DNA from: Nocardiopsis alborubida
GTDB lineage: Bacteria; Actinomycetota; Actinomycetes; Streptosporangiales; Streptosporangiaceae
Length of the DNA stretch: 64,000 bases
Direction: 5' to 3'
NCBI RefSeq assembly: GCF_012396365.1
Contig: NZ_JAAXPG010000001.1
Span: 1-64,000, forward strand
Shown here: in pieces, positions 23,406 to 34,724 of the stretch
Position numbering within the stretch: the stretch's first letter is position 1
How the letters are laid out: each line of letters opens with the position of its first letter
Made by a program: the position numbers and the translations under genes
The notes under the pieces: model-generated
Told to the model about the DNA's origin: nothing
The model's database searches: none
Seen by the model: the letters and a program-made list of their open reading frames with translations, nothing else

Positions 23406-24416
23406 ATGCTCGTTTACACGGTGCGGCGCGTCCTGGGCGCGATACCCATCCTGATCCTCGCGTCCGTGCTCACCTTCGTCCTGATCGACGTCTCCGGTGA
23501 TCCCCTGACCGAGCTCAGGATGCAGCAGCCTCCCCCGGACCCCTCGGTCATCCAGCTCCAGGAGGAAAGGCTCTACCTCGACCGGTCCATGCCCGAGCGC
23601 TACTGGCTCTGGATCACGGGGATCGGCGGCAACGGGGACATCGGACTCCTCCAGGGCGAGTTCGGCCCCTCCACGCAGAGCAACAGCTACGACATCGGCG
23701 CCAACATCGCCGAGCGGCTGGGCACCACCCTGCGCCTGGTGGCCGCGTCCATGGTCTTCGCGCTGGGCCTGGCCGTCCTGGCCGGCGTCGTCAGCGCCAT
23801 GCGCCAGTACTCCAAGCTCGACTACACGCTCACGTTCGTCGGCTTCCTGGCCCTGTCGATGCCCGTCTTCTGGTTCGCGGGCATCATGCAGCAGGCCGGT
23901 GTCAGCTTCAACGACCTGGTGGGCGACCAGGTCCTCGCCACGATCGGCGACGGCGTCTACCAGGCACAGGGCGAGGACCTGTGGGGCAGGATCACCAACG
24001 CCTTCGCCTACATGACCCTGCCCACGATCGTGCTGATGCTGACCAGCTTCGCCTCGTGGAGCCGGTACCAGCGGACCTCCATGCTCGAGGTGCTCAACAG
24101 CGACTACGTCCGTCTGGCCCGCGCCAAGGGCCTGCCCAACCGCGTCGTCATCCGGCGCCACGCGCTGCGCACGGCCCTCATCCCGCTGACCACGGTGGTC
24201 GCCGTCGGCATCGCCGGGATCATCGACGGCGCGGTCCTGACCGAACGCGTCTTCCAGTGGCGCGGCCTGGGCGAGTTCTTCATCACCGCGGTCGAGAAGA
24301 ACGACTCGTACGCGCTGATGGCGTGGCTGCTGCTCAGCGGTGTCATGGTCATCGTGGCCAACCTCATCGCCGACCTCCTGTACGGCGTGCTCGACCCGAG
24401 GATTCGCTATGAGTGA
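23406..24416 (+). CDS. Peptide ABC transporter permease (DppB type)
   Basis: 336 residues, six membrane helices. It starts with the DppB-like MLVYTVRRVLGAIPILILAS, and contains the permease EAA loop SDYVRLARAKGLPNRVVIRR followed by HALRTALIPLTT. The stop overlaps the next gene by eight bases. Pairs with the DppC-like protein to form the channel. Confidence 0.93.
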   Translation: MLVYTVRRVLGAIPILILASVLTFVLIDVSGDPLTELRMQQPPPDPSVIQLQEERLYLDRSMPERYWLWITGIGGNGDIGLLQGEFGPSTQSNSYDIGANIAERLGTTLRLVAASMVFALGLAVLAGVVSAMRQYSKLDYTLTFVGFLALSMPVFWFAGIMQQAGVSFNDLVGDQVLATIGDGVYQAQGEDLWGRITNAFAYMTLPTIVLMLTSFASWSRYQRTSMLEVLNSDYVRLARAKGLPNRVVIRRHALRTALIPLTTVVAVGIAGIIDGAVLTERVFQWRGLGEFFITAVEKNDSYALMAWLLLSGVMVIVANLIADLLYGVLDPRIRYE

Positions 24417-25325
24417 GAAGAGGGCGCCCCAGGCGCCGCGGAGCGCCGACGCCGAGAGCGTCGGAGGCGCCGAACGCACCCAGTTCCAGATGATCCTGTC
24501 CCGGTTCCTGCGCCACCGGGCCGCCATGATCAGTCTGGTCGTCCTGGTGGCCGTCGTGCTGGCCGCCTTCGCGGGCCCGCTCTTCTGGCGGTGGGACCAC
24601 ACCGTCCACCTGGAGATCCCGCCGAGCGTGCCGCCGGGCGCGGACCACCCGCTGGGCACCACCACCGCCGGGCACGACGTCCTGGGCCAGCTCATGCGCG
24701 GCGCCCAGCAGACGCTCAAGGTGGCGTTCACGGTGTCGGTCATGGGCACCGTCATCGGCTCCCTGTGGGGCGCCACGGCCGGTTACTACGGCGGTCGGAT
24801 CGACGCGCTCATGATGCGCGTCGCCGACGTGTTCATGATCGTGCCGCTGCTGGTGATGGTCGCCGCGATCGCGGGCAACGCCCGTGCCGGGACCACCTGG
24901 TACGCGGTGGCCCTCATCATCGGCTTCTTCTCGTGGGCGCAGATCGCCCGCGTGGTGCGCAGCGTGGTCCTGTCCCTGCGCGAGCAGGAGTTCGTGGAGG
25001 CGGCCAGGGCCGCGGGGGCCTCGCCCGGGTGGATCATCGTCCGCCACCTGCTGCCCAACGCGGCCGGACCGATCATCGTCGCGGCCACCCTGCTGATCGC
25101 GGTGGCGATCCTGCTGGAGGCGGGCATGTCCTTCCTCCAGTTCGGCATCCAGCCCCCTGACATCTCGCTCGGCCAGATGATCAGTGACGCGCGCACGGCC
25201 GTCTCCACCAGGCCCTGGCTGTTCTATCCGCCGGGCCTGCTGCTGCTGGTGATCTGCCTGACGATCAACTTCATCGGCGACGGGCTGCGCGACGCCCTCG
25301 ACCCACGACAGACCATGGTGCGGCG

Positions 25326-25329
<4 letters not shown>
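24409..25329 (+). CDS. Peptide ABC transporter permease (DppC type)
   Basis: 306 residues from the ATG at 24409, which overlaps the previous gene; frames reaching further 5' are inside dppB. Typical DppC layout: a polar N-terminal tail, first helix (MISLVVLVAVVLAAFAGPLF), a DHPLGTTTAGHDVLGQLMRG segment, then five helices with the EAA loop EQEFVEAARAAGASPGWIIV RHLLPN. Its stop overlaps the ATPase start. Confidence 0.93.
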
Positions 25330-27536
<2,207 letters not shown>

Positions 27537-27575
27537 CCGGGGCGCCGCCCGGGTGATCCGGGCGCGGCGGCCGTG

Positions 27576-27616
27576 ACGGGCCGGTGCCGGGGGGAGTGCC
27601 CCCGGCACCGGCCCGT
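27576..27616 (+). terminator. Terminator after the dipeptide operon
   Basis: ACGGGCCGGTGCCGGGGG pairs with the following CCCCCGGCACCGGCCCGT around a four-base loop, 40 bases after the stop. The rest of the 358-bp gap to the next gene has no gene. Confidence 0.75.
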
Positions 27617-27894
27617 CCGCTGTGCGAGCCACCCGCCGGGGCCGGGGCGGGGCGGAGGAAGCCCCCGGGGGCTGCCGTTCACAGGGGGAGGGGACGCGGA
27701 GGGCGTGCTCCCGCGCGCCGTGTGCGAAGGAATTTCTCCGGTACCGGATTCGGGTGCACATCCGTCACCTGCGTCTAGGCGTTCCCACGCGCCACTCACG
27801 TGTTCGACCCGCGCCCGGGGTGCTGGTGCCGGGGATCCGCAGCGGGTTAGGGTGCGGTGCCCCTTGGTGTCCGTGACCGCTAGGAGACACACCG

Positions 27895-29532
27895 TTGAGA
27901 ACCCCCACCACCCCCAGTGAACCCCCGGTCGGGAGGCGCCGTGCCCCGGCCCGGCGACGCGCTGCCTGGACCGCGGCCCTCGCGGCCGTCCCCGTGCTCG
28001 TCGCGGCGCCGCTGGGCGCGCTCCCCGCCCACGCCGACACGGCGACCGCCGAGGAGCGCCTGACCGACCTGCGCGCGGACATCGACGCCCTCCTGGCGGA
28101 CCCGTCCCTGGAGGGAGGGGTGTCGGGAGTGACCGTCACCGACCCCGGCACCGGCGCGGTGCTGTACTCGCGCGACAGCGGGGAGCAGTTGGTGCCCGCG
28201 TCCAACATGAAGCTGTTCACCGCGGCGGCCGCCCTGGACGTCCTGGGCGCCGACCACACCTTCTCCACCGAGGTCGTGGCCGAGGGCCACAGGCACCGGC
28301 GCTCCGTGGAGGACCTGTACCTGGTGGGCGGCGGCGACCCCACACTGTCCGAGCAGGACCTGGACGCGCTGGCCGCCGACGTGGCCGCCTCCGGGATCAG
28401 GACCGTGCGGGGCGACGTCCTCGCCGACGACACCTGGTTCGACTCCGAGCGCCTCGTGGACGACTGGTGGCCCGAGGACGAGCCCTACGCCTACTCCGCG
28501 CAGATCTCGGCCCTCACCGTCGCACACGGGGATCGCTACGACACCGGCGTGACCGAGGTCGTGGTCACCCCCGGTGCGGCGGGCGCGCCCGCCGCCGTGG
28601 ACCTGGGCGCCGCCGAGGGCTACGCCGAACTCGACAACCAGGCCGTGACCGGCCCTCCCGGCGGCACCAGCAGCGTGGTCGTCGACCGCCCCGTGGGGAC
28701 CAACACCATCACGGTGACCGGCACGATCCCGGCGGACGCCGCACCCGTGACCGCACTGCGCACGGTGGACGAGCCCGCGGGCCTGGCCGGGCACCTCTTC
28801 GCGCAGGCCCTGGAGAGGCACGGCGTCACCGTCGAGGGCGGCGTGGAGTCCGGCGAGGCGCCCGAGCGCGGACGCCACGGCGCCCGGACGGTGGCCGACC
28901 ACGAGTCTCCCGAGCTGACGGAGATCATGGTCCCCTTCATGAAGTTCAGCAACAACGGCCACGCCGAGATGCTCGTCAAGAGCATCGGCCAGGAGGTCGC
29001 GGGTGAGGGCAGCTGGGACGCCGGGCTCGCCGGCGTCGAGCGGTCGCTGTCCGGGCTGGGGGTGGACACCTCCGACCTCGTCCTCAACGACGGCTCGGGC
29101 CTGTCCCGGGGCAACCTGGTCACCTCCGACACGGTCGTGGACCTGCTCGTGAGCACGCGCGACGCGTCCTGGCACGGGATCTGGGCGGACTCGCTGCCGG
29201 TGGCGGGCGAGAGCGACCCGTTCACCGGAGGAACCCTGAGGTTCCGCATGGGCGGCACCGCCGCCGCCGGCGCCGTCTCCGCCAAGACCGGCACCATGAC
29301 GGGCATCAGCGCGCTGTCCGGGTACGTGGCCGGCCAGGACGGCGGCGACGGGCTGGCGTTCAGCGTCGTCAACAACGGCTACAGCGGCCCGGCCCCCACA
29401 CCGGTGCAGGACGCGATCGCCGTCCGGCTGGCCGAGTACCTGGGCCACCAGACGCCGGTGAGCATCCGGTCGCAGAGCGCGCAGACCCAGCCCAGCGGTG
29501 AGCTGGAGTGCTCCTGGGAGCTGACCTGCTGA
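27895..29532 (+). CDS. dacB: D-alanyl-D-alanine carboxypeptidase/endopeptidase, PBP4 (DacB) family
   Basis: 545 residues with TTG start and TAGGAGA seven bases upstream. A signal peptide (RRRAAWTAALAAVPVLVAAP, cleavage near AHA-DT) exports it. The three penicilloyl-serine motifs are in order: SxxK as SNMK at ~103, SxN as SNN at ~351 and KTG at ~464 in SAKTGTMTG; the long ~250-residue insert between the first two is typical of PBP4. It trims pentapeptides and cleaves peptide cross-links in the cell wall. Monocistronic, with terminators on both sides. Confidence 0.94.
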   Translation: MRTPTTPSEPPVGRRRAPARRRAAWTAALAAVPVLVAAPLGALPAHADTATAEERLTDLRADIDALLADPSLEGGVSGVTVTDPGTGAVLYSRDSGEQLVPASNMKLFTAAAALDVLGADHTFSTEVVAEGHRHRRSVEDLYLVGGGDPTLSEQDLDALAADVAASGIRTVRGDVLADDTWFDSERLVDDWWPEDEPYAYSAQISALTVAHGDRYDTGVTEVVVTPGAAGAPAAVDLGAAEGYAELDNQAVTGPPGGTSSVVVDRPVGTNTITVTGTIPADAAPVTALRTVDEPAGLAGHLFAQALERHGVTVEGGVESGEAPERGRHGARTVADHESPELTEIMVPFMKFSNNGHAEMLVKSIGQEVAGEGSWDAGLAGVERSLSGLGVDTSDLVLNDGSGLSRGNLVTSDTVVDLLVSTRDASWHGIWADSLPVAGESDPFTGGTLRFRMGGTAAAGAVSAKTGTMTGISALSGYVAGQDGGDGLAFSVVNNGYSGPAPTPVQDAIAVRLAEYLGHQTPVSIRSQSAQTQPSGELECSWELTC

Positions 29533-29544
29533 TCCGCTGACGGC

Positions 29545-29576
29545 CGGACCGGGCGGCGGATCCGCCGCCCGGTCCG
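29545..29576 (+). terminator. Terminator after dacB
   Basis: CGGACCGGGCGGCGGA and its exact reverse complement form a 32-base perfect palindrome 13 bases after the stop. Confidence 0.7.
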
Positions 29577-29662
29577 CGCACCGCCCGCGCCTGAGGAGTA
29601 GGGACGCGCGGTCGGTGTGACCGCGTCCAAGGGCGTTCGCGCGTGAGGCGCGGGGAACCGGT

Positions 29663-29704
29663 CCGGAGGGCCACGGGGAGCCTCCCTGTGGCCCTCCGGG
29701 TTTT
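29663..29704 (+). terminator. Second hairpin with T-run before the ABC1 kinase gene
   Basis: CCGGAGGGCCAC pairs with GTGGCCCTCCGG and is followed by GTTTT, a good intrinsic terminator. The surrounding 322-bp gap has no gene; the ABC1 promoter should lie after it. Confidence 0.65.
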
Positions 29705-29854
29705 CCACAGGTGTGGACGCGCCACGCCGCTTCGGCTCCGGAGGTGGCATCTTTGGAGAGGACGGCGCCGCCCCCTCCCGCCACACGATCCGCGTCGCAC
29801 CCCTGATCGCCTCCTCCGCACGCGCGGAGCCCCCCGAAAGAGAGCGTTCCGACC

Positions 29855-31858
29855 GTGTCCTACATCAGCGAGGGGATCGGCCAGATCCTGTCCCTGCTCG
29901 TGTTCGTCGGCCTGCTGGTCGGCCTGGGCGTGCTGGCCAGCCGGATGATGGGAGTCCCCTTCAGCGCACCGCGGCTGGTGCTCGCGGGCTCCCTCGGCAT
30001 GGTGCTGGGCGGCGTCGCCACGGCGCTGCTGTACTACGGCTCCCTCCGGCGGCTGGCGGAGGTCGTGCCGGGGGAGTCGGCGCCGCCCGCGGGGTTCGGC
30101 CAGGTCGTGCTGCTGCTCTCGGCGGCCGCCGCCATGCTGGTCTTCGTCGCCCTGGAACTCGTCCTTCCCCGGGGCACCCGGCTGCGCCCGGTCCGCATGG
30201 TCCGCGCGGTCCTGGACTGGTCGGGGCGCATGCGCCGCTACCGGCAGATCACGTGGATCCTGGCCAGACACGGACTGTGGGGCTACGTCACCGGCCGCAG
30301 GGAGGGCGGTGAGGACGCCTCCGGCCAGCACCGCCTGGCCCGGTCCCTGGCCCGCTCCATGGAGGAGGCGGGGGTGGTCTTCGTCAAGCTCGGCCAGGTG
30401 CTGGCCACCCGGCGCGACCTGCTGCCCCCGGCGTTCGTGGTGGAGCTGGGGAGGCTGCACAGCGAGGCGGCCCCGGTGCCTGCGGACCGGATCCGCGCGA
30501 CCGTGGAGAGCGAGCTGGGCCGTCCTCTGGACGAGGTGTTCGCGGACTTCTCCGAAGAGCCCCTCGCGGCCGCCTCCATCGCCCAGGCGCACACCGCACG
30601 GCTGCACGGCGGGGAGGAGGCGGTGGTCAAGGTGCAAAGACCCGGTATCGGCCCGGTCGTGCACCGCGACCTCGACATCATCCGCCGGCTGGCGCTGCGC
30701 TTCGAGGCCACCACCCGGTGGGGTCCGGCGATCGGTGTGGTCGACCTGGCCGACGGGTTCGCCGAGGCGCTCCGGGAGGAGCTGGACTTCGAGGTGGAGG
30801 CGGCCAACATCGCCGCGGTCTCCGAGGCCGCGCACGGGTCCCCGGTGCGCGTCCCCAGGGTGTACGAGCCCTACACCTCCAGACGCGTGCTGGTCATGGA
30901 GCGGCTGCGCGGAGCGCCCATCGGCACCGCGGACCTGTCCGAAGCCGACGGGCACGGGCTCGCCTCGACCCTGCTGGCCTGCCTGCTCGAACAGGTGATG
31001 CTCCACGGGATCTTCCACGCCGACCCCCATCCGGGCAACATCCTGCTGCTCGACGACGGCGGGGTGGGGCTGCTCGACTACGGCTCGGTGGGCCGCCTGG
31101 ACGGGCGGACCCGCGAGTCGCTCCAGATGATGCTGCTGGCCCTGGACCGGTCGGACGCGGTGCTGCTCACCGACACGCTGCTGGACGTGGTCACCGATTC
31201 CTCGGAGGTGGACGAGGAGCGGCTGCGGCGCGCCCTGGGCCAGTTCATGGCGCGCTACCTTCACCGGGGGATGACCGCCAGCGTGCGGATGTTCACCGAG
31301 CTGCTGCTCATCGTCACCCGGTTCGGTCTGTCGCTGCCGGGCGAGCTGGCCGCGGTCTTCCGTGCGCTGGCCACCCTGGAGGGCACGCTGGTGCACCTGT
31401 CGCCGGGCTTCGACACGGTGACCGAGGCCCGGCGGTTCGCCGAGGCGCGCGCGTCGGAGCAGCTGAGCGGAGGCAGCCTGCACGACCTCGCGATGGGCGA
31501 GCTGGCGGCGATGCTGCCCACGCTGCGCCGCCTGCCGCGCAGGCTGGACCGGATCACCGACCAGCTGCACAAGGGCCGGTTCACCGTCCGGGTGCGGCCG
31601 TTCGCGCACCCGGAGGACCGTCACCTGGTCCAGACGATGGCGCACCGCGCCGTCCTCACCGTGCTGGCGGTGGCCACCGGACTGATGTCGGTGGGCCTGT
31701 TCAACGTCACCGACGGCCCCCAGGTGGACTGGGCGCAGATGTCCGCGCGGGCGCAGGCGCTCAACGCCGTCGCCTGGCTGCTGCTGGCGGTGGCCGGGCT
31801 GTTGATCCTGCGGCTGCTGGTGGGCGTCTCCCGAGACGGTGTCCGGGGGAGGGGATAG
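29855..31858 (+). CDS. ABC1/UbiB-family atypical kinase (AarF-like), membrane-anchored
   Basis: 667 residues, GTG start. The N-terminus has three hydrophobic helices (~10-30, 40-62, 80-105), unusual for the family, which normally anchors through its C-terminus; two further helices are at the C-terminal end (VLTVLAVATGLMSVGLF, LLLAVAGLLILRLLV). The ABC1 core has KLGQVLATRRDLLP (KxGQ), AAASIAQAHTARLHGG (the Ala-rich loop replacing the P-loop), VVKVQRPGI (catalytic Lys), HADPHPGNILLLDDGGVG and DYGSVG (metal-binding). ABC1 kinases support quinone or lipid metabolism; this actinobacterial type has no defined substrate. Confidence 0.9.
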   Translation: MSYISEGIGQILSLLVFVGLLVGLGVLASRMMGVPFSAPRLVLAGSLGMVLGGVATALLYYGSLRRLAEVVPGESAPPAGFGQVVLLLSAAAAMLVFVALELVLPRGTRLRPVRMVRAVLDWSGRMRRYRQITWILARHGLWGYVTGRREGGEDASGQHRLARSLARSMEEAGVVFVKLGQVLATRRDLLPPAFVVELGRLHSEAAPVPADRIRATVESELGRPLDEVFADFSEEPLAAASIAQAHTARLHGGEEAVVKVQRPGIGPVVHRDLDIIRRLALRFEATTRWGPAIGVVDLADGFAEALREELDFEVEAANIAAVSEAAHGSPVRVPRVYEPYTSRRVLVMERLRGAPIGTADLSEADGHGLASTLLACLLEQVMLHGIFHADPHPGNILLLDDGGVGLLDYGSVGRLDGRTRESLQMMLLALDRSDAVLLTDTLLDVVTDSSEVDEERLRRALGQFMARYLHRGMTASVRMFTELLLIVTRFGLSLPGELAAVFRALATLEGTLVHLSPGFDTVTEARRFAEARASEQLSGGSLHDLAMGELAAMLPTLRRLPRRLDRITDQLHKGRFTVRVRPFAHPEDRHLVQTMAHRAVLTVLAVATGLMSVGLFNVTDGPQVDWAQMSARAQALNAVAWLLLAVAGLLILRLLVGVSRDGVRGRG

Positions 31859-31915
31859 GAGGGGGAGCGGTACGCGGTGTCGGGACGGTCCTCCGGGCGA
31901 AGGCGTCCGGGGCCG

Positions 31916-32467
31916 CTACCAGGCGCGGCGGCCGACGAAGGCCAGGAACCGGGTCTGGGCGTCGGCGCCCTCGGGCGGGGTGAGCTCGGGTCCGCAGACA
32001 CCGTTCCCGCGCAGGTGCTCCCCGAAGGGGGCGGTGGCCTCGTGCGCCCACCGGACGTCGTCGGGGTCCAGACGCTCGTCCTGGCCGGTGGCCCGGGCCA
32101 GGTCCCAGCGGTGCACCACGAGGTCGAAGCTGAGGAACCGGTCCACCGCCGCGGCGAAGGTGGTGCGGCCGAAGAACCCGTCGAACCCGGTGTTGGCGCG
32201 CTCGGGGTCGTCCAGATCGCCCTGGACCACCGCGCGGGCGGCATCCCAGGCGGAGCGGGGGTCCTCGTCCACGGAGGGGATGTCCCCCAGTTCGCGGCCG
32301 ACCAGCCCGAGGAACATGCCCTGGGTGTCCACCACGTGGCGGACCACGTCGCGGGCGTCCCACCCCTCGCAGGGGGACGCCGACGACCAGCGGTCGGCGG
32401 GGACGGCCTCCACCGTCCCGGCGAAGTCCTCGGACAGGCGGGCGTAGCGCTCGGAGATGTCGCTCAT
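31916..32467 (-). CDS. DinB-like/mycothiol-dependent maleylpyruvate isomerase-type protein (TIGR03086-like)
   Basis: 183 residues from the ATG at 32467. Four-helix-bundle family with the metal ligands spread over RWSSASPCEGWDARDVVRHV (first His) and FDLVVHRWDLARAT (second His). EGWDARDVVRHVVD is the hallmark of actinobacterial maleylpyruvate isomerase N-like/TIGR03086 proteins, many of which use mycothiol. It is divergent from the AraC regulator at 32588, which probably controls it through the palindrome between them. Confidence 0.85.
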   Translation of the reverse strand: MSDISERYARLSEDFAGTVEAVPADRWSSASPCEGWDARDVVRHVVDTQGMFLGLVGRELGDIPSVDEDPRSAWDAARAVVQGDLDDPERANTGFDGFFGRTTFAAAVDRFLSFDLVVHRWDLARATGQDERLDPDDVRWAHEATAPFGEHLRGNGVCGPELTPPEGADAQTRFLAFVGRRAW

Positions 32468-32548
32468 GATCGGTGTTCCCCTCGGGTCTCTCGGTGCCCG
32501 CCATCCTCGCCCCCTCGACCGGGTTCCGTCTTGAACAAACGCGACGAA

Positions 32549-32564
32549 TCGAACGTGTGTTCGA
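32549..32564. promoter_or_regulatory. TCGAAC-GTGT-GTTCGA palindrome between DinB-like and AraC genes
   Basis: A perfect 6-4-6 palindrome in the 120-bp divergent region, 24 bases before the AraC start. It could be the operator of either an AraC-family protein or another regulator; AraC proteins more often use direct repeats. Confidence 0.4.
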
Positions 32565-32587
32565 GTTCGGAGGGCTATCCTGGAACC

Positions 32588-33541
32588 GTGAGACCGTACT
32601 CCGTGGGGGTGGAGGAGGACGCGCGCGGCATCCTCCACCCGGCCGCCGGGCTGACCCGGTTCCGCCTGGACCGGCACGCGCCCTCGGCGCGGGTGGCCCG
32701 CTTCGTGGACCGCTACTGGCTGGCCTCGTGGAACCTGACCGGCCGTGAGCCCCACACCCAGCGGGTCCTGGCCCACCCCGTCGTGAACCTGGTGTTCACG
32801 GGCGGGACCGCGACGGTGCACGGCCCCACCACCGAGGTGACCGAACGCCGCCTGGAGGGCGAGGGATGGGCGCTCGGGGTGATGTTCCGGCCCGCGGGGT
32901 TCCGTCCGTTCCTCGGCAGGCCCCTGAACACGATCGTGGACGCCAGCCTCCCCGCGTCGGAGGTGTTCGGCGCCCTCGGTGCGGGCGGGGTCCTCGGTGC
33001 TTCCGGGGCTCCCGGTGCGGGTGGGGTGCTCGGTGTTGGCGGGATTCCCGCTGTGGGCGGGGTTCTCGGGGCCGACGGGGGCCCCGACCTCAACGGGAGC
33101 GGGGCCCTCGACGGGAGCGGGGCCCTCGGCGGCGCGGTGCCGCCCGATCCCCTCGCACTCATGGCCGGGGTCGACCGCGCCCTGGCCGCGCTGCTCCCCG
33201 CGGACCGCCACCCCGCGGAGGACGTCCGCGACGTCGTGGAGCGGGTGGCCGCCGACCCCTCGGTGGTCAACGTGTCCGGGCTCGCCCGGCGGGAGGGGAT
33301 GGGCGTGCGGCTGCTCCAGCGCCGTTTCGCCGACCACGTCGGCCTCGGCCCCAAGACCGTCATCCGCAGGTACCGGCTCTACGAGGCCGCCGAGCGGGCC
33401 CGGAAGGGCGCGGTGCCCGACTGGGGGAGCCTGGCCGCCGAACTCGGCTTCAGCGACCAGTCCCACCTGACCAGGGAGTTCACCGCCGTTCTGGGGGCCC
33501 CTCCCGCGCGCTACGCGGCACGCGCGACACCAGGCGGCTGA
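32588..33541 (+). CDS. AraC-family regulator with Gly/Ala-rich insert
   Basis: 317 residues from the GTG at 32588 (the frame is open far upstream but without composition support). The N-terminal DUF6597-like half (RFRLDRHAPSARVARFVDRY WLA, HPVVNLVFTGG, GVMFRPAGFRPFLGRPL) is followed at ~125-185 by a low-complexity stretch of repeated LGAGGVLG and GSGAL units, encoded by imperfect tandem DNA repeats, then by a C-terminal AraC HTH pair (VNVSGLARREGMGVRLLQRR and WGSLAAELGFSDQSHLTREF). The insert separates sensor and DNA-binding parts and is unusual. Its 3' end overlaps the convergent TetR gene by 62 bases. Confidence 0.88.
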   Translation: MRPYSVGVEEDARGILHPAAGLTRFRLDRHAPSARVARFVDRYWLASWNLTGREPHTQRVLAHPVVNLVFTGGTATVHGPTTEVTERRLEGEGWALGVMFRPAGFRPFLGRPLNTIVDASLPASEVFGALGAGGVLGASGAPGAGGVLGVGGIPAVGGVLGADGGPDLNGSGALDGSGALGGAVPPDPLALMAGVDRALAALLPADRHPAEDVRDVVERVAADPSVVNVSGLARREGMGVRLLQRRFADHVGLGPKTVIRRYRLYEAAERARKGAVPDWGSLAAELGFSDQSHLTREFTAVLGAPPARYAARATPGG

Positions 33542-34094
33542 GCGTGCGGTACACGTCCTCGGCCGTCAGGTCCGGGTCGGCGCACGCCCGGGCGAAGAGG
33601 CCGTCGACGGCGGCGCCCACGCCCGCGCGGTCCTCCGGGTGGGGGAGGTGGGGCGCCAGGAAGGCGTCCACGGCACGGTTCCAGCGCTCGGTCTGCGGGC
33701 GCAGGGCCGGGCGGCGCGCGGCGAGCAGGAACAGTTCGCACTCGGCCATCACGTGGGCCCGTTCGGGGCCCGAGCCCGCCGCGATCATCCCGGCGAGGGT
33801 GCGCAGGGCCGCGTCCGCGTCGTCGGGCACGATGGCCAGGGCGGCCACGTAGGCGTCGTTGACCCGGGTGAGGGTGTCCACGAGCAGGTCGTCGACGGTC
33901 GAGTGGTAGTAGGTGACGGTGCTGGGCGGCACCCCGGCCTCGGCGGCCACGCGCCGCTGGCTGACCGCCGCCACGCCGTCGCGTTCGATGACGCGCATGG
34001 TGGCGTCCAGGAGCTGCCGGCGGCGCCGCTCGCCCTTGCGTCTGCGCCCGTCGGCGATGTCCTCGCCGACGGGCGCCGTGCCGCGGCCGTTCAG
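33480..34094 (-). CDS. TetR-family regulator
   Basis: About 204 residues; no ATG/GTG is available near the expected start, so a CTG at 34094 overlapping the SMR stop (CTGA) is proposed. The HTH is clear: RRRQLLDATMRVIERDGVAA VSQRRVAAEAGVPPSTVTYY. The C-terminal ligand domain includes AECELFLLAARRPALRPQ. It directly follows the SMR gene on the same strand and probably represses it. The last 62 bases are antisense to the AraC gene. Confidence 0.8.
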   Translation of the reverse strand: MNGRGTAPVGEDIADGRRRKGERRRRQLLDATMRVIERDGVAAVSQRRVAAEAGVPPSTVTYYHSTVDDLLVDTLTRVNDAYVAALAIVPDDADAALRTLAGMIAAGSGPERAHVMAECELFLLAARRPALRPQTERWNRAVDAFLAPHLPHPEDRAGVGAAVDGLFARACADPDLTAEDVYRTLSRLVSRVPRSAREGPPERR

Positions 34095-34414
34095 TGCCGC
34101 CCGCCCAGTTCCAGGGCCATGACCCCCGCGATGATCAGCGCGATCCCGCCGACCTGGACCCAGGTGAGCGACTCGCCGAAGAGCAGGGTGCCGATCACCG
34201 CGACCAGCGCGATGCCCGCGGCCGCCCACACGCCGTAGGCCACGCCGAGGTTCATGCCCCGGGTGAGGGACTGGCTGAGCATGAGGAAGGCCCCGACGTA
34301 CCCGACCACGACGACGACTGAGGGAAGCGGGCGGCTGAAGCCCTCGGAGAGCTTGAGTGAGGTGGTGGCGATCACCTCGGCGATGATCGCTCCGGCCAGC
34401 CAGAGCCACGGCAC
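34091..34414 (-). CDS. Small multidrug resistance (SMR) family transporter
   Basis: 107 residues with the GTG at 34414, preceded by GGGAGG six bases upstream; an earlier ATG would add an unlikely polar extension. Four membrane helices: LWLAGAIIAEVIATTSLKL (with the essential membrane-embedded Glu at ~11), SVVVVVGYVGAFLMLSQSL, GVAYGVWAAAGIALVAVIG and WVQVGGIALIIAGVMALEL. The GVAYGVWAA motif marks EmrE-type members that exchange protons for cationic drugs or guanidinium-like compounds. In a unit with the TetR gene downstream. Confidence 0.92.
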   Translation of the reverse strand: MPWLWLAGAIIAEVIATTSLKLSEGFSRPLPSVVVVVGYVGAFLMLSQSLTRGMNLGVAYGVWAAAGIALVAVIGTLLFGESLTWVQVGGIALIIAGVMALELGGRH

Positions 34415-34500
34415 GGCGTTCCTCCCGACAGGGAACCGGGCGTTTGGCCAGGTTCCTCCGGAGAAGAAACCTGAGCGTTCGGACAAGATCCTAGGACGAG
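34415..34500 (-). promoter_or_regulatory. Leader of the SMR gene with RBS-masking hairpin
   Basis: On the minus strand GTTCC and GGAAC pair around CTGTCGGGA, enclosing part of the GGGAGG ribosome binding site; upstream CAGGTTTC pairs with GGAACCTG. SMR genes are often under guanidine riboswitches, but I cannot see the ykkC consensus here. Confidence 0.3.
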
Positions 34501-34724
34501 GGCCGACCCGGTGTCCAAGGCCGGTTATGGATGGCCGTAACCTCATACCCGTAGGGAATCGAGGTGTACCCCCGGGGTGTATCGTCTTCGGTTCCGGCTT
34601 CCCCCACGCTCCACGCCCCAGATAACCGCTCTATACCGATGCATGAGACTTCAGAACCTTTTCGGTGGGTGCGCGTCTTACTTGCGTGGATGGCGTTTCA
34701 GGCATGACATGGAGGTAACCAGAC

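Noticed and set aside
21605-23407. 600-codon minus-strand open frame
   Set aside because: Antisense to the family 5 binding protein, with low-complexity Val/Gly/Leu sequence and no motif.
31877-32587. Long 5' extension of the AraC frame
   Set aside because: It runs antisense through the DinB-like gene; the GTG at 32588 gives a normal family start.
33136-33540. Frameshift in the AraC gene after the repeat insert
   Set aside because: The frame and the HTH motifs stay intact to the stop, so the insert is in frame.
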